A stretch of 64,000 bases of DNA from Pseudomonadota bacterium. GTDB taxonomy: Bacteria > Pseudomonadota > Gammaproteobacteria > Xanthomonadales > Xanthomonadaceae. The notes under the pieces are model-generated. The model searched no databases. It was not told where the DNA came from and saw only the letters and a program-made list of their open reading frames with translations. Positions 7,239 through 19,387 of the stretch are shown in pieces (positions within the stretch are counted from its first letter, which is position 1; every line of letters starts with the position of its first letter). The stretch is taken from NCBI GenBank assembly GCA_021821195.1, contig JAKACT010000005.1, positions 62,001-126,000 of the forward strand, given 5' to 3'. The translations under genes were made by a program, and so were the position numbers.

Positions 7239-10200
7239 TGCGCGGTTCCGGCGCCTGCGTGCTCCAGCCCCAACAGCTCGAACACGTTACGCATCAGCTC
7301 GACTTCCTGGTACGGCTTGCCGAGGTAACGCTCGACGCCGATCTCGAAGGCGCGCTGGCGGTGCTTGTCGCCGGTACGCGAAGTGATCATCACGATCGGC
7401 ACGTCGCGCAGGCGCGGATCCGCCTTCATCGCGGTGGCCAGCTCGTAGCCATCCATGCGCGGCATCTCGATGTCCAGCAGCATCAGGTCCGGCACGAAGT
7501 CGGACATCCGCTCCAGCGCGTCCAAGCCGTCCTTCGCGGTCGCCACCTCGAGGCTGTGGCGCTCCAGCACGCGGCCGGTGACCTTGCGCATGGTGACCGA
7601 GTCGTCCACCACCATGACCAGCGGCACCTTGCGATGCGCGCCAGCCACGTGGACCACGCCTTCGTCGGCCAGCGTTGCCGCAGCCTGCCGACGTACCAGC
7701 GGCGCCACGTCCAAGATCACCACCACGCGGCCATCGCCCATGATGGTGGCGCCGAAGATGCCCGGCACCGAGGTCAGCTGCGGACCACCGGTCTTGACCA
7801 CGATTTCGCGGCTGCCCATCACCTGGTCGATCGCCACCGCCGCGCGTAGCTCGCCCGAGCCCACCAGCAGCAGCGGCATCTGCAGGTGCCCTTCGGCGCG
7901 TGCCGGCGCAGTGCCGACCAATGCGCCAAGGTCGTGCAGCGCATAGTCCTCGCCGCCGTAGCGGTAGCCTGCGCCCGGCTTGGCCAGGTCCTCGCGGGAG
8001 ATGCGGCCGACGCCGCGCACCGAAGCGATCGGCACCGCGTATTCGGTCTCGCCGATCTTGACGAACACCGCCTGCGTCACCGCCAGGGTCTGCGGCAGGC
8101 GCAGGGTGAAGACCGTGCCCTGGCCGGGCTGCGAAGCGATGTCGATGGTGCCGCCGAGCTGGCGGACCTCGCTGGCGACCACGTCCATGCCGACGCCACG
8201 GCCGGCCAGCCGGCTGACGGTTTCGGCGGTGGAGAAGCCGGGCTGCATGATCAGCTGGTCGAGTTCGACGTCGGTCAGCTGCGCGTCCGCTGCGACCAAC
8301 CCGCGCTCGACGCCACGCGCACGGATCGCCGCGCGGTTGAGGCCGGCGCCATCGTCGGAAATCTGCAGGACCACTTCCGAGCCTTCGCGGCGCACCGCGA
8401 CCCGGATGCTGCCTTCCTCCGGCTTGCCGGCGGCGCGGCGCGCCTCCGGCGCTTCCAGTCCGTGCGCGATGGCATTGCGCAGCATGTGCTCCAGCGGCGC
8501 GGTCATGCGCTCCAGCACGTTGCGGTCGAGTTCGCCCTGCGCGCCATCCAGCTTGAGTTGCGCCTGCTTGCCGGTTTCGGCGGCGGCCTGGCGGATAACC
8601 CGGCGCAGCCGCGGTACCAGCGAGTCGAACGGCAGCATGCGCGTGCGCATGAGGCCTTCCTGCAACTCGGAGCTGACCCGCGACTGTTGGGTAAGCAGGG
8701 TTTCGTACTGGCGGGTCAGGTCGTCCATCGACCCGTGCAGGCTCTGCAAGTCGGCCGCCGATTCGGCCAGCGCGCGGGAGAGCTGCTGCAGGGTACTGAA
8801 GCGGTCGAGCTCCAGCGGGTCGAAGGCTTCGTTGCCGGTGTCGTGCTCGCGCTGGAAGCGGGCGATGATCTGCGCTTCGGTTTCCGAATCCAGCCGGCGC
8901 AGCTGGTCGCGCAGGCGCAGGTTGGTCTGCTCCATTTCAGCCGCGGTGCTGCGGAACGCGGCCAGCTGCTGTTCCAGGCGGGCGCGGTAGATGGCGACTT
9001 CGCCGGCGTAGTTCACCAGCCGGTCGAGCAGGTCGGCGCGGATGCGCACCTGTTCCTGCGGCGCGCGCACGCCGATGTCCTCGTCCTCGCCGAACCCGTC
9101 CTGGCCCATCGGCGCGGACAGCGGCTTGAGCTCGATCTTCGCGGCGGGCCGTGCTGCCGTCGCCGGCCCGGCGCCGGCAGCCGGCACGGCCACCGCGGCC
9201 GGACGCTGCTCCGCACGCGCGTTGAATTCCTCGATCAGCGCTTCCGGCATGCCCAGCGCGCGGCGCGCGGCGATGCGCGTGATCATGCCGTGCAGGCGGT
9301 CGAAGCCGCGCTCCAGCAGCGGTACGCCGTCCGTGCCGAAATCGACCTTCTGCGCGGCCACCGCCTCCAGCAACGACTCCATGGCGTGGCCCAGTTCGCC
9401 GGCAGGCATCATGCCGGCCATGCGCGCACCACCCTTGAGCGTGTGCAGGTCGCGCTGCAGGCCCACCACCAGTTCGTTGTCGTCCGGCGTCTCCCGCAGC
9501 TTTGCCAGCAGGCCGTCGGAGTGGTCCAGCAAGTCGCCGGCTTCCTCCACGAAGATGTCGACCAGTTCCAGGTCCAGTTCGCTGGTGTCCAGCGCCTCGT
9601 CTGGGTCTTCGCTCGCACCCGAGGTCGCCTGCAGCGCAGCCAGCGCCGCCTGTTCGCGTGCCCTGGCGGCGGCGGCGGCTTCGGCAGCGCGACGCTCGAC
9701 CTCCGCGCGCTCAGCCTCCGCGCGGCGCGCGGCGGCACGTTCGGCCTCGAGACGCTCGGCCTCGGCGCGCGCGGCGGCGATGCGTTCTGCTTCGACGCGT
9801 TCGGCCTCGCGCCGGGCCGCTTCTTCCGCGGCAATCCGCTCGGCTTCCTGGCGCGCGGCGGCTTCCGCGGCCAGGCGCTCGGCTTCGGCCTGCTCGGCGG
9901 CAAGGCGCGCCGCTTCGGCTTCTTCCGCGGCGATGCGTTCGATTTCCAGGCGTGCGGCTTCTTCGGCGGCTTGGCGCTCGGCTTGCTCCGTGGCGATCCG
10001 CTCGGCCTCCAGGCGCACCGCTTCTTCCGCAGCCAAACGCTCGGCTTCGGCTTGCTCGGCGGCAAGACGCGCGGCCTCGGCCTCTTCCGCAGCAATGCGT
10101 TCGGCTTCCACGCGCGCCGCTTCTTCCGCAGCCTGGCGCTCGGCTTCGGCCTGCTCGGCGACAAGGCGCACGGCCTCGGCTTCCGCCGCGGCGATGCGTT

Positions 10201-13126
10201 CGGCTTCCTGACGCGCCGCTTCTTCGGTGGCGAGACGCTCGGCTTCGGCTTGCTCGGCGGCAAGGCGCGCGGCCTCGGCTTCCGCCGCGGCGATGCGTTC
10301 GGCTTCCTGGCGCGCCGCTTCCTCCGCGGCGAGGCGCTCGGCTTCGGCCTGCTCGGCGGCAAGGCGCGCAGCTTCGGCTTCCGCCGCGGCGATGCGTTCG
10401 GCCTCCTCGCGCGCCGCTGCTTCGGCGGCGAGGCGCGCGGCTTCGGCTTGCTCGGCGGCAAGGCGCACGGCCTCGGCTTCCGCCGCGGCGATGCGTTCGG
10501 CCTCCTCGCGCGCTGCTGCTTCGGCGGCGAGGCGCGCGGCTTCGGCTTGCTCGGCGGCAAGGCGCACGGCCTCGGCTTCCGCCGCGGCGATGCGTTCGGC
10601 CTCTTCGCGCGCCGCTGCTTCGGCGGCGAGGCGCTCGGCTTCGGCCTGCTCGGCGGCAAGGCGCGCAGCTTCGGCTTCCGCCGCGGCGATGCGTTCGGCC
10701 TCTTCGCGCGCCGCTGCTTCGGCGGCGAGGCGCGCGGCTTCGGCATCGCCGTCCGCGGCCAGTTCGGTTTCAATGAACGGCAGGCTGGCTTCTGGCAATG
10801 CATCGCGCAGTGCCGCCATCCGTTCCGCCAGTGCCGCGAATACGGGCACCTGCGCAGGGCTTTCCTGCAGCGCGCGGGTGGAGGCGCGCACGGCCTCGGC
10901 CACTGCGCCCAGCGCCGCGACGCCCTCGACGCCGGCGACCGCGTGGGCCGCCAGCAAGCGCTTCACGTAGCCCTCGGCGGGCGCTGTAAACGCAGTCACC
11001 GACGGCACTTCGGTCATCGCGAAGGCACCGTTGAGCGTATGGATCGCCCGCACCAGCGCATCGGTGGCGGGTGCGTCGCCATCGCGTGCCTGGACCAGCC
11101 AGGCATCGACGGTTTCCAGATGACCGCCGACCTCGGTACCGAGGATCTCCAGCAGCACCGGATCGACCGCGACCACCCGGGTGTCCGCGTCCACCGCGGC
11201 GACCGGCTCGCCCGCCATCCCAGCCTGCGCCGGTTCCGGCTGCGCGGCCTGGGCGGTCGGCGGCGCCGACATCAGCACGTCCTCGCCCGCGGCCAGGCGA
11301 TCCGCGATGGCCTCCATCGCCGGGATGTCGGTGGTGACCGCGCCGTCGCCGCGCAGCGCGGCATGCAGCTGCGGCAGCACGCCGCGAGCCTGGCCCACGT
11401 ACGCAACCACCGCGTGGCTGGCCGGGCGCGAGCCGTCCAGCACGCGGTTGAGCATGTTTTCGACGTGCCAGGCGAATTCGCCCAGCACCTTGGCGCCGAC
11501 CAGCCGGCCGCTGCCCTTCAGCGTGTGGAACACGCGGCGGATCGGGCGCAGCGTGTCGGCATCGTCCGGCGCCAGCTTCCAGGCCGGCAGCAGGCCGTCG
11601 AGGTTGTTGATCTCGTCCTCGAATTCCTCGAGGAAGATCTCGCGGATCTCGTCGTCGATCTCGTCGCCGGCCGATTCGAAGCCGGCCGCCATCGCCACCG
11701 CGGTCGGGGCGACGCTGACCGCCACTTCGGCAGGCGCGGCCACCGGCCCTTCCTCGGCAACCACTTCATCCTCCGCCTCGGCCGCCGCTTCGCTAGCGTC
11801 GGCTCCTGGGGCCGGCGCGGCGTCCGCTTCCACCGTGGCGTGCGTGCCGACCGGCGCCTTCTCCACCGCGGGTGCAAGCTCCGGCAGCGGCCAGTAGTGC
11901 AACGCCTCTAGGCTGGCGCGGGTCTTGTCCAGCAAATCCAACCGCTGGCCGTGTGGGTCGTGCAGGGTTTCGAGGAAATACTCCATGCTGGACAGCGCGT
12001 CCGCCAGCGTGTCGAGCTGGCGCCCGCCGGGCACCTGCGCGCGGTCGATCAGTTCGTCCTGGCTGTAACGGCGCAGCGCTTCCAGGTAGTCGGCCGGTTC
12101 AGGACGCTCCAGCATCCGCATCGCACCGGCCACTTCGGCCAACAGGCGGGGCACGGACTCCAGCGCGGAATGGCTCCAGTCGGTTTCGACGAAGGCGACG
12201 AAGGCATTGCGCACTTCGGCGAAGTTGGTCACCGCGGCGCGGGTCAACGCACCCATGACCTTGCGCGATTCCTGCGCCAACAACCCACCGGCATCGCCCT
12301 CGGTGCTGCCGCTGCCAAGCTGGGAGACTTGGTCGTCCAGCGAATGGTCGATGTAGAGCAGCGCGCCCGCCACTTCCAGCAGGTCGTTCTCCGCCGGTGG
12401 CCGCAGGCCGCTGGCGATGTCGTGGACGATCCGGCGCTGTTCCTGCACCACGCTGCGGGCGCTATCCAGCCCCAGCATGCCCAGGGTGTCGCCGATCCGG
12501 TCCAGCGCCTCGGCTTGCGCCGCCAGCTCCTGCACGTTGTCGCGGCTACCGCGCAGGTGCAGGTCGAGCGCATCCTTGACCTTCAGCAGGTCTTCCTTGA
12601 TCGCGGTGGACACGGTGTCCAGCAGCGCGCGGTTGCGCCCGGCCAGGCTGCCGCGGGCGTGCTCCAATTCGGCTTCGGTCGGCGCCTCCAGCAATCGCGG
12701 CAGCGCTTCCTGCCCCAGCGCGGGGACGCCGCGCGCGGCACGCAATTCGTTGATCAGCGGCAGCAGCACGATCGGGATGTCGCGATGCCCGCCCTGCAGT
12801 CGCTCCAAGTAATCGGGCAGCTGCACCATGCCGCGCATCAGCACGGCCAGCGCCTCGTCACGATCCGTGGCCACGCCTTCGCGCAGCGCGGCCGCCAGCT
12901 GCTCCATCTCGCCCGCCACCATCGCCGGCGCCTGCAGCTCCAGCATCTGCAGCGTGCCCTGCACCTGGTGCAGGTGACCCATGCAGGTCTCCATGGACAG
13001 GGGTTCGCCGGGGTCCTCGGCGAAGCCTTCGAGCTCGATCCGCGCCTGGCGCAGGGTCTCGTCGATCTCCGGCTTCACCCAGCCGAGCGCGGTGTGGTCG
13101 ATGGCATCCCGCAACGCCGAGGTCAT
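7235..13126 (-). CDS. chpA: Hybrid chemotaxis kinase ChpA (PilL type)
   Basis: Central kinase of the chemosensory system for type IV pili and twitching. 1963 residues. Order: an N-terminal degenerate Hpt-like region (HLHQVQG near 51-57); Hpt with HTLKGSGRL (His534); Hpt with HTLNGAFAM (His696); an Ala/Glu-rich tandem repeat at about 790-1160; Hpt with HTLKGGARM (His1228); dimerisation helices; a CheA-type ATPase domain around 1530-1650 ([29 protein letters not shown]); a CheW-like domain near 1690-1830; and a C-terminal receiver with phospho-acceptor Asp1885 in [15 protein letters not shown]. Several Hpt sites plus an own receiver fit the known ChpA plan, though it is shorter than the P. aeruginosa protein (2472 residues). 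It lies between pilJ and chpB in the operon. Confidence 0.96.
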   Translation of the reverse strand: MTSALRDAIDHTALGWVKPEIDETLRQARIELEGFAEDPGEPLSMETCMGHLHQVQGTLQMLELQAPAMVAGEMEQLAAALREGVATDRDEALAVLMRGMVQLPDYLERLQGGHRDIPIVLLPLINELRAARGVPALGQEALPRLLEAPTEAELEHARGSLAGRNRALLDTVSTAIKEDLLKVKDALDLHLRGSRDNVQELAAQAEALDRIGDTLGMLGLDSARSVVQEQRRIVHDIASGLRPPAENDLLEVAGALLYIDHSLDDQVSQLGSGSTEGDAGGLLAQESRKVMGALTRAAVTNFAEVRNAFVAFVETDWSHSALESVPRLLAEVAGAMRMLERPEPADYLEALRRYSQDELIDRAQVPGGRQLDTLADALSSMEYFLETLHDPHGQRLDLLDKTRASLEALHYWPLPELAPAVEKAPVGTHATVEADAAPAPGADASEAAAEAEDEVVAEEGPVAAPAEVAVSVAPTAVAMAAGFESAGDEIDDEIREIFLEEFEDEINNLDGLLPAWKLAPDDADTLRPIRRVFHTLKGSGRLVGAKVLGEFAWHVENMLNRVLDGSRPASHAVVAYVGQARGVLPQLHAALRGDGAVTTDIPAMEAIADRLAAGEDVLMSAPPTAQAAQPEPAQAGMAGEPVAAVDADTRVVAVDPVLLEILGTEVGGHLETVDAWLVQARDGDAPATDALVRAIHTLNGAFAMTEVPSVTAFTAPAEGYVKRLLAAHAVAGVEGVAALGAVAEAVRASTRALQESPAQVPVFAALAERMAALRDALPEASLPFIETELAADGDAEAARLAAEAAAREEAERIAAAEAEAARLAAEQAEAERLAAEAAAREEAERIAAAEAEAVRLAAEQAEAARLAAEAAAREEAERIAAAEAEAVRLAAEQAEAARLAAEAAAREEAERIAAAEAEAARLAAEQAEAERLAAEEAARQEAERIAAAEAEAARLAAEQAEAERLATEEAARQEAERIAAAEAEAVRLVAEQAEAERQAAEEAARVEAERIAAEEAEAARLAAEQAEAERLAAEEAVRLEAERIATEQAERQAAEEAARLEIERIAAEEAEAARLAAEQAEAERLAAEAAARQEAERIAAEEAARREAERVEAERIAAARAEAERLEAERAAARRAEAERAEVERRAAEAAAAARAREQAALAALQATSGASEDPDEALDTSELDLELVDIFVEEAGDLLDHSDGLLAKLRETPDDNELVVGLQRDLHTLKGGARMAGMMPAGELGHAMESLLEAVAAQKVDFGTDGVPLLERGFDRLHGMITRIAARRALGMPEALIEEFNARAEQRPAAVAVPAAGAGPATAARPAAKIELKPLSAPMGQDGFGEDEDIGVRAPQEQVRIRADLLDRLVNYAGEVAIYRARLEQQLAAFRSTAAEMEQTNLRLRDQLRRLDSETEAQIIARFQREHDTGNEAFDPLELDRFSTLQQLSRALAESAADLQSLHGSMDDLTRQYETLLTQQSRVSSELQEGLMRTRMLPFDSLVPRLRRVIRQAAAETGKQAQLKLDGAQGELDRNVLERMTAPLEHMLRNAIAHGLEAPEARRAAGKPEEGSIRVAVRREGSEVVLQISDDGAGLNRAAIRARGVERGLVAADAQLTDVELDQLIMQPGFSTAETVSRLAGRGVGMDVVASEVRQLGGTIDIASQPGQGTVFTLRLPQTLAVTQAVFVKIGETEYAVPIASVRGVGRISREDLAKPGAGYRYGGEDYALHDLGALVGTAPARAEGHLQMPLLLVGSGELRAAVAIDQVMGSREIVVKTGGPQLTSVPGIFGATIMGDGRVVVILDVAPLVRRQAAATLADEGVVHVAGAHRKVPLVMVVDDSVTMRKVTGRVLERHSLEVATAKDGLDALERMSDFVPDLMLLDIEMPRMDGYELATAMKADPRLRDVPIVMITSRTGDKHRQRAFEIGVERYLGKPYQEVELMRNVFELLGLEHAGAGTAQ
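9650..10745 (-). repeat. Tandem 99-bp (33-residue) repeat array inside chpA
   Basis: This part of chpA is built from 11-residue units such as [22 protein letters not shown] and [11 protein letters not shown]. Three units make a 33-residue (99-bp) superunit repeated roughly nine to ten times, nearly identical at 10200-10745 and more diverged towards 9650. An 11-residue period rich in Ala, Glu and Arg predicts a long, nearly straight alpha-helical coiled coil, here a rigid spacer between the third and fourth Hpt domains. The near-identity of neighbouring units at DNA level suggests recent expansion and a capacity for length change. Confidence 0.88.
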
Positions 13127-13207
13127 GGCGCGGCTCCGTCACGGCCCGGCGATGCGGGGCTGGCCTGGAGGGTGTTGTTCATCCCGATCCCTGTGTTCCG
13201 GCCGGCG

Positions 13208-15223
13208 TCAGGCGGGCAGCTTGAAGTCGGCGACCGAACGACGCAGGTCGGCGGCGAGCTGGGCCAGGTTGCCGATGGACTCGGCGGTCTGGCTGGCGCC
13301 CTGCGAGGTCTGCGCGGTGATCGACTGGATGGTGTTCATGGCCTGGGTGATGTTGGAGGCCGCGTTGGACTGCTCCTGCGCCGCCACCGAGATGCCTTCA
13401 ATCAGGCCCGACAGGTCGGACGACACCTTTTCGATCTCGCCCAGCGCGGTACCCGCGTCCTCGGCCAGGCGCGCACCGGCGACCACTTCCGAGGTCGTCT
13501 GTTCCATCGACGACACCGCTTCGTTGGTATCGGCCTGGATGGTCTGGACCAGCGATTCGATGCGCTTGGTCGCGCTGGAACTGCGTTCCGCGAGTCGCTG
13601 CACTTCGTCGGCCACCACCGCGAACCCGCGGCCCGCCTCACCGGCCGAGGCCGCCTGGATGGCCGCGTTCAGCGCCAGGATGTTGGTCTGCTCGGAAATG
13701 TCGTTGATCAGTTCCACGATCGAGCCGATTTCCTGCGAGCTCTCACCCAGCCGCTTGATGCGCTTGGAGGTTTCCTGGATCTGGTCGCGGATGCTGTCCA
13801 TGCCGGCGATCGTCTGGCGCACCACGCCGGCGCCGTTGGTCGCGATCTGCACCGAGCGGCGCGCCACCTCGGCCGAATCGGCGGAGTTGCGCGACACCTG
13901 GTTAATGCTGGAGGCGATCTCGTTGATGCGGTCGGTGGCGGAGTTGATCTCCTGCGCCTGGTGCTCGGCCGCGTCGGCCAGGTGCATGGCGGTGGCCTGC
14001 GTTTCCTGCGCGCTGGCCGCAACCTGCACCGAGGTGTCGTTGATGGTGGCCACCAGGGTGCGCAGCTGTTCCACCGCGAAGTTGATCGAGTCCGCGATCG
14101 CGCCGGTCATGTCCTCGGTCACGGTCGCCTTCACGGTCAGGTCGCCTTCCGCCAGCGAACCCATTTCGTCCAGCAGGCGCATGATCGCCTCCTGGTTACG
14201 GTCGTTGAGTTCCTTGGTGGTCTGGTAGCGGACGCGCTGGGCGCGGTTCAGTGCCCACAGCAGGCCGACGATGGAGAACAGCGCCAGCACGCCGGACAGG
14301 ATGCTGACCCAGACGCCGCCGATGATGCTGGTGTCCTTCAGCGAACCGAATTGGGTGAAGGCCGAGAACAGGCTCTCGCTGTCGCCGAGCAGCTTGTCGG
14401 AGCCGCTGGCCAGCGCCGACGCCGAGGCCTGCGCGCCGATCAGCTTGCGCGAGTCGCCGACGATCGCGTTGAGGTCCTTCTTCATGCCCTGCCACAGGGT
14501 GTTGGACTGGTTGAGCGGGCCGATCGCGCCGGCCGCGCTGACCTTGGCGATGTCTTCACTGCCGTTGATCAGCGCGTTCATCTGCCGGTCGAACACCGCC
14601 GCGTCGCGACCCAGTGCATTCGCCGCCACCTGTGCACCGTCGCCGCCGGCGCGCAGCTCGGCGATGCGCTGCGCCATGCGCGAGCTGATGTTGGCCTGTT
14701 GCACCGCCGCGCTCACCTGCGCGGAGTTGGCGCCGCCGGTCACCAGGCCGCGCAGCACTTCGTACAGCTGCGCCTGCAGCTGCGGCACCTTGGTGGTGAA
14801 GCTGTCGGCGCGGCCGGCCAGCGCCAGCACCGCCTGCTGCGAGCCCAGCACTTCCTCGGCGCGCTTGGTCAGCGGGTTCCAGGTCTCGGTGACCTTGCGG
14901 ATCGGCGTGGCCACGTCGGCGGCATCGCCGAAGCGGTCGTTCAGCCACTTGATGTCGCCGTCGATCTCTTCCTTGGTCGCCTTGAAGGATTCGAACGCCT
15001 GCGCGTTGCCGTCGATCGCCTCCCGGCCCTGGTTGGCCAGGCGCTGCGAGTTCAGCTGCAGGCGCGAGGCCGCGGAGCTGGCGCCGCCGAGGCGCGAGGC
15101 CTTGGTCGTGGCATACAAGGTATTGCCGGCGAACACCACCAGCGAACCGATCAGCAGCCAAATCCAGAAGTTGGTGCTGAGATTGCGGCCCTTGCCGGCG
15201 GCGGAATCCATCAAATTGCTCAT
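13208..15223 (-). CDS. pilJ: Type IV pilus methyl-accepting chemotaxis protein PilJ
   Basis: Receptor of the Pil-Chp system, signalling to ChpA through PilI. 671 residues: a membrane segment at about 16-36 ([17 protein letters not shown]), a long periplasmic helical sensor region with two PilJ-type modules to about 300, a second membrane segment near 315-340 ([20 protein letters not shown]), a HAMP domain, and a cytoplasmic signalling hairpin with the conserved tip [20 protein letters not shown]. The ATG at 15223 ([14 protein letters not shown]) is chosen because it places the first membrane segment near the N-terminus. An 81-bp gap separates it from chpA. Confidence 0.96.
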   Translation of the reverse strand: MSNLMDSAAGKGRNLSTNFWIWLLIGSLVVFAGNTLYATTKASRLGGASSAASRLQLNSQRLANQGREAIDGNAQAFESFKATKEEIDGDIKWLNDRFGDAADVATPIRKVTETWNPLTKRAEEVLGSQQAVLALAGRADSFTTKVPQLQAQLYEVLRGLVTGGANSAQVSAAVQQANISSRMAQRIAELRAGGDGAQVAANALGRDAAVFDRQMNALINGSEDIAKVSAAGAIGPLNQSNTLWQGMKKDLNAIVGDSRKLIGAQASASALASGSDKLLGDSESLFSAFTQFGSLKDTSIIGGVWVSILSGVLALFSIVGLLWALNRAQRVRYQTTKELNDRNQEAIMRLLDEMGSLAEGDLTVKATVTEDMTGAIADSINFAVEQLRTLVATINDTSVQVAASAQETQATAMHLADAAEHQAQEINSATDRINEIASSINQVSRNSADSAEVARRSVQIATNGAGVVRQTIAGMDSIRDQIQETSKRIKRLGESSQEIGSIVELINDISEQTNILALNAAIQAASAGEAGRGFAVVADEVQRLAERSSSATKRIESLVQTIQADTNEAVSSMEQTTSEVVAGARLAEDAGTALGEIEKVSSDLSGLIEGISVAAQEQSNAASNITQAMNTIQSITAQTSQGASQTAESIGNLAQLAADLRRSVADFKLPA

Positions 15224-15257
15224 TGTGCGACCTCGGCTTACTTCGGAGTTCCGCGGG

Positions 15258-16031
15258 TTAGGCGGCGGCTTGTCGGAATTCGGGGGTACGAGCCAGGCGC
15301 TCGAGGCTGAACACGCCCCAGTCCTGCCCATTCATGCGGTAGGCGCGGTCGACGAAATGGGCATAGCGGCCATCGGCCACCGCCTCGGCGTCGATGCCCT
15401 GCTCATCAACGAAACTGCGCTGGCCGTAGAGCTCGTCGATGGTGACGGCGACATCGCCGCCGGGCTGGCGCACCACCAGCACGCGCTGGCGTTCGTGCAG
15501 CACGGTGCGCTCGCCATCGAGGAACTGCTTGAGGTCGACCACCGGCAGCAGCGCGCCGCGGATATTGGCCACGCCCATCATCCATGGCTGCGCGCCGGGG
15601 ACGTGGGTCAGCGGCGGCATCGGCAGGATTTCCACCACCTCATCGAAGCCGGACGCCAACCGATGGCCGCCGACGCGATAGGCCACGCCGCGCCACAGGC
15701 CCGGCGCATCCAGCTGCTCCGGCAGGCCGGCGACGTGGGTAAGGCTGCGTTGCTCATAGTCGGCCAGCACCAGGAACGGCGAACGCCGCTCGCCGCTGGC
15801 GGGCTGCACCCATTCCGGGACGGCAGCGGGAGCGTCCACGGGCGCCGGCCCGGCTGCATCGAGATCCTCGTGCGCACCCGCGGAGACGACCGGCTCGGCC
15901 CGCTCCTCTTCCCCGTCGTCGCCTGCGTCCTCGTCGTCATCCACCGCTGCGGCGGCTAGCGAGGTGGCCGCCGGCACCGCGGCGGCCTGCTGCGGGCGGA
16001 ACTTGTGCTTGTGCTTGCCGCGCTTGGCCAT
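15258..16031 (-). CDS. pilI: Coupling protein PilI (CheW domain) with acidic N-terminal extension
   Basis: CheW-type adaptor linking PilJ to ChpA. 257 residues, longer than the usual 170-180. The first 75 or so residues are a Lys-rich start ([13 protein letters not shown]) followed by a low-complexity, acidic, Ala/Pro-rich stretch. The CheW domain follows, with the motifs [20 protein letters not shown] and [20 protein letters not shown]. The start directly after pilH (3 bp gap) is the only sensible ATG. The extension may serve as a flexible linker or polar targeting tail; that is inference. Confidence 0.9.
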   Translation of the reverse strand: MAKRGKHKHKFRPQQAAAVPAATSLAAAAVDDDEDAGDDGEEERAEPVVSAGAHEDLDAAGPAPVDAPAAVPEWVQPASGERRSPFLVLADYEQRSLTHVAGLPEQLDAPGLWRGVAYRVGGHRLASGFDEVVEILPMPPLTHVPGAQPWMMGVANIRGALLPVVDLKQFLDGERTVLHERQRVLVVRQPGGDVAVTIDELYGQRSFVDEQGIDAEAVADGRYAHFVDRAYRMNGQDWGVFSLERLARTPEFRQAAA

Positions 16032-16034
16032 CGG

Positions 16035-16400
16035 TCAGCGCCCGAGCAGTGCGTCGATGCGCGCGACCAGTTCGCTTTCGCGCGGCGGCTTGACGATGTA
16101 GTCCCTGGCGCCCTGGCGCATGCCCCAGACGCGGTCGGTTTCCTGCCCCTTGGTACTGATGATGAGTACCGGGATGTGGCTGGTATCGGCGTCGCGGGTC
16201 AACGCGCGGGTCGCCTGGAAGCCGTTCATGCCGGGCAGGATGATGTCCATCAGGACCAGGTCGGGCTTGTCGCGCTTGCAGCTGGCGATGCCGTCCTCCG
16301 CGTTGGCGGCGGTGGTGACCTGGTGGCCGTTGCGTTCCAGCAACTGGACCATGACCGCGGCTTCGGTCGGCGAATCCTCGATCAGCAGAATGCGTGCCAT
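16035..16400 (-). CDS. pilH: Twitching motility response regulator PilH
   Basis: Single-domain CheY-like receiver, 121 residues. Acidic pocket in LLIEDSPTE, phospho-acceptor Asp52 in LVLMDIILPGMNG, conserved Ser in LIISTKGQ and Lys in YIVKPP. In P. aeruginosa PilH acts opposite to PilG, promoting PilU-type pilus retraction or acting as a phosphate sink for ChpA. Lies between pilG and pilI with gaps of a few bases to 18 bp. Confidence 0.94.
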   Translation of the reverse strand: MARILLIEDSPTEAAVMVQLLERNGHQVTTAANAEDGIASCKRDKPDLVLMDIILPGMNGFQATRALTRDADTSHIPVLIISTKGQETDRVWGMRQGARDYIVKPPRESELVARIDALLGR

Positions 16401-16418
16401 TGGTGCCTTACCCCCCGG

Positions 16419-16820
16419 TCAGGCGTTGACGTACGTGCGGATGGCGCCAAGCAGTTCTTCCCGCGTGAACGGCTTGGTCAGGTATTGCTCGGAGCCGACG
16501 ATACGGCCTCGGGCCTTGTCGAACAAACCGTCCTTGGATGAAAGCATGATCACCGGCACGCTTTTGAAGGTCTGGTTGTTCTTGATCAGCGCGCAGGTCT
16601 GGTAGCCATCCAGCCGCGGCATCATGATGTCCACGAAGATGATCTGCGGGGCGTGGTCGGCGATCTTCGACAGCGCCTCGAAGCCGTCGGTCGCGGTGAC
16701 TACCTCGCAGCCTTCGCGCGCGAGCAGCGTCTCCGCCGTGCGGCGGATGGTCCTGGAATCATCGATGACCATCACCCTCAAACCCTTGAGGCCGATGCCG
16801 GAATCGTCCTGCGGCGCCAT
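16419..16820 (-). CDS. pilG: Twitching motility response regulator PilG
   Basis: CheY-like receiver of 133 residues, first gene of the pil-chp operon. Acidic residues in VMVIDDSRTIRRTAE, phospho-acceptor Asp64 in IIFVDIMMPRLDGYQ, the switch Ser in IMLSSKDGLFD and Lys in YLTKPFTREEL. PilG is the main output of ChpA and stimulates pilus extension through PilB and cAMP signalling. The ATG at 16820 (MAPQDDSGIGLKGLR) gives the family length; the frame continues upstream without coding character. The operon promoter must lie in the roughly 158-bp gap shared with divergent gshB. Confidence 0.95.
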   Translation of the reverse strand: MAPQDDSGIGLKGLRVMVIDDSRTIRRTAETLLAREGCEVVTATDGFEALSKIADHAPQIIFVDIMMPRLDGYQTCALIKNNQTFKSVPVIMLSSKDGLFDKARGRIVGSEQYLTKPFTREELLGAIRTYVNA

Positions 16821-16978
16821 GTAGTCCCCTTGCGCGATTGCCAACCGCCGCGTCTGCGCGCGTTGCGGACTACCTTTATCCAAGCCCGCGCGCGATGTGT
16901 CAAGCGCCGCAATACCCGTGCGGATGGGCAGGCGCCGGCGCCTGCTACCATCCGCGCATCCCGCCCACGGACGTGCAG

Positions 16979-17940
<962 letters not shown>

Positions 17941-17941
<1 letters not shown>

Positions 17942-18828
17942 TGCCGGCAACCGTGGCCGCCGCCGTTCCCGCCCCGCCTCGCATCGGTGAAACCGAGCGG
18001 CTGCGCGCGACCTTCGTGCTGTCCGTGCTGCTGCACGCGATGGTGGTGTTCGGGATCGGCTTCGCGATGGAGGACGCCGCGCCGCTGCTGCCCACGCTGG
18101 ACGTGATCCAGGCCCGTACGCAGACGCCGTTGACCCCGGCGCAGGCGGACTTCCTCGCCCAGGCCAACAACCAGGGCGGCGGCGAACACGAGCGCAGCAC
18201 CCGTCCCAGCGCGCCGCAGGCCGGCCCGCTGCCGCAGCCGAAGGACGGGCTGGCGCCGCGTCCGCTGCGCGCGCAGACGCCCGCGCCCAGCCCGCCGCCA
18301 GAGGCGCGGGTGGTGGCTTCGGCCAACGGCGACATCGCGCTGCCAACCCCCCGGGCGCGCCCGGAAACCCCGCCAGACGAGGCGCCGCGCGGGCGCGAGA
18401 AGATCGAGCGCGACATCGAGATGGCGCGGCTGGCGGCCGAGATCCAGCTGCGCTCGGTGGAATACGCCAAGCGCCCGAAGCGCAAGTTCGTCTCCGCCAG
18501 CACCCGCGAATACGCCTGGGCGCAGTACCTGCGCGGCTGGGTGGACCGGGTGGAGCGCGTTGGCAACCTCAACTACCCGGACGAGGCGCGCCGCCGCCGC
18601 ATCGGCGGGCTGGTGGTGATCAGCGTGGGCGTGCGCCGCGACGGCAGCGTGGAAAGCGTGCGCATCATCCGCTCCAGCCGCATCCCGATGCTGGATGAGG
18701 CGGCGCTGCGCATCGTCAAGCTGTCGGAACCGTTCGCGCCGCTGCCGAAAAGCAGCGAAGACCCGGACGTGCTGCACGTCACCCGCACCTGGCAATTCAT
18801 GCCGGGCGGCGAACTGGTTGATCGCTGA
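17941..18828 (+). CDS. TonB-family energy transducer, TonB3-like
   Basis: A 295-residue inner-membrane protein with the TonB plan: a short cytoplasmic N-terminus, one membrane segment near 22-44 (LRATFVLSVLLHAMVVFGIG), a Pro-rich periplasmic linker, and a C-terminal TonB domain (NYPDEARRRRIGGLVVISV, DGSVESVRIIRSSRIP). In P. aeruginosa the gene next to gshB and pilG is tonB3 (PA0406), needed for normal twitching and pilus assembly rather than iron uptake. Position and length support the same role here, but this is inference from synteny. Confidence 0.85.
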
Positions 18829-18835
18829 CCGAAGG

Positions 18836-19327
18836 CTAGCGGTACAGGCAGTCCACCAGCCGGTTTTCGGTCTGCACCAGCGCCTCCAGCCCTTTTTCCC
18901 AGATGCCACCGGACTGCACCAGCGGCCCATGGGCAACGCTGCCTTCGCCGCCGTCCTGCGCCAGCACGAAGTCCGACTCAATGATCTGGAAGTGGCCGTC
19001 GCCAGCCTCGAAACGCAACCGGCTGCGCAACGCCTGCGTGGAGAAACTGGCGCGGAAGCGGGTCTCCACGCTAGCCAGCAGCAGGCCCTGCGCCGGATCG
19101 GTGGATTCGACGACGACGCCCCCCTGCCTGGCAAGGCAGCCGCGCGCCATCTCCACCAATTGCTCGCCGTTGCGCTGGATGGCGTACTGGGTGCCGCGCA
19201 TGCCCAGGATCGGCCGGGCGTCCGCGCCCACGCCGAGTTCCAGCATGCGGCCGTTGAACGGCACGTCTTCCGCCATCGCCGGCGTCACGGCCAGCGCCAC
19301 GGCCAGCCACAGGATCGGCAACTTCAC
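18836..19327 (-). CDS. Conserved periplasmic protein of unknown function
   Basis: About 163 residues starting with a signal peptide (LPILWLAVALAVTPAMAED). I do not recognise a known domain. The mature part has an ILGMRGTQYAI segment, a paired-Cys candidate (one Cys near MARGCLARQGG, one at the C-terminus in VDCLYR) and a beta-rich pattern (LRSRLRFEAGDGHFQII). A GTG at 19327 is preferred because GGGGG lies five bases upstream and the signal peptide then begins V-K-L-P; an ATG at 19342 in the same frame is possible. Convergent with the tonB-like gene, stop codons only 7 bp apart. Confidence 0.7.
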   Translation of the reverse strand: MKLPILWLAVALAVTPAMAEDVPFNGRMLELGVGADARPILGMRGTQYAIQRNGEQLVEMARGCLARQGGVVVESTDPAQGLLLASVETRFRASFSTQALRSRLRFEAGDGHFQIIESDFVLAQDGGEGSVAHGPLVQSGGIWEKGLEALVQTENRLVDCLYR

Positions 19328-19387
19328 ATCCACCCCCTGCATCAGTAGACCCGTCGGGGAGGATAGCCAAAATTTGCGCATGGGCGG

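Noticed and set aside
9650-10745. CRISPR array or non-coding satellite
   Set aside because: The repeats are contiguous without spacers, keep one reading frame and encode hendecad coiled coil in chpA.
7886-11911. Plus-strand open frame of 1341 codons opposite chpA
   Set aside because: It mirrors the Ala/Glu repeat codons of chpA in GC-rich DNA; its product is His/Gln/Arg-rich without domains, while chpA has complete kinase motifs.
11951-15310. Plus-strand open frame of 1119 codons opposite chpA and pilJ
   Set aside because: Antisense shadow of two well-supported genes; composition typical of GC-rich reverse frames.
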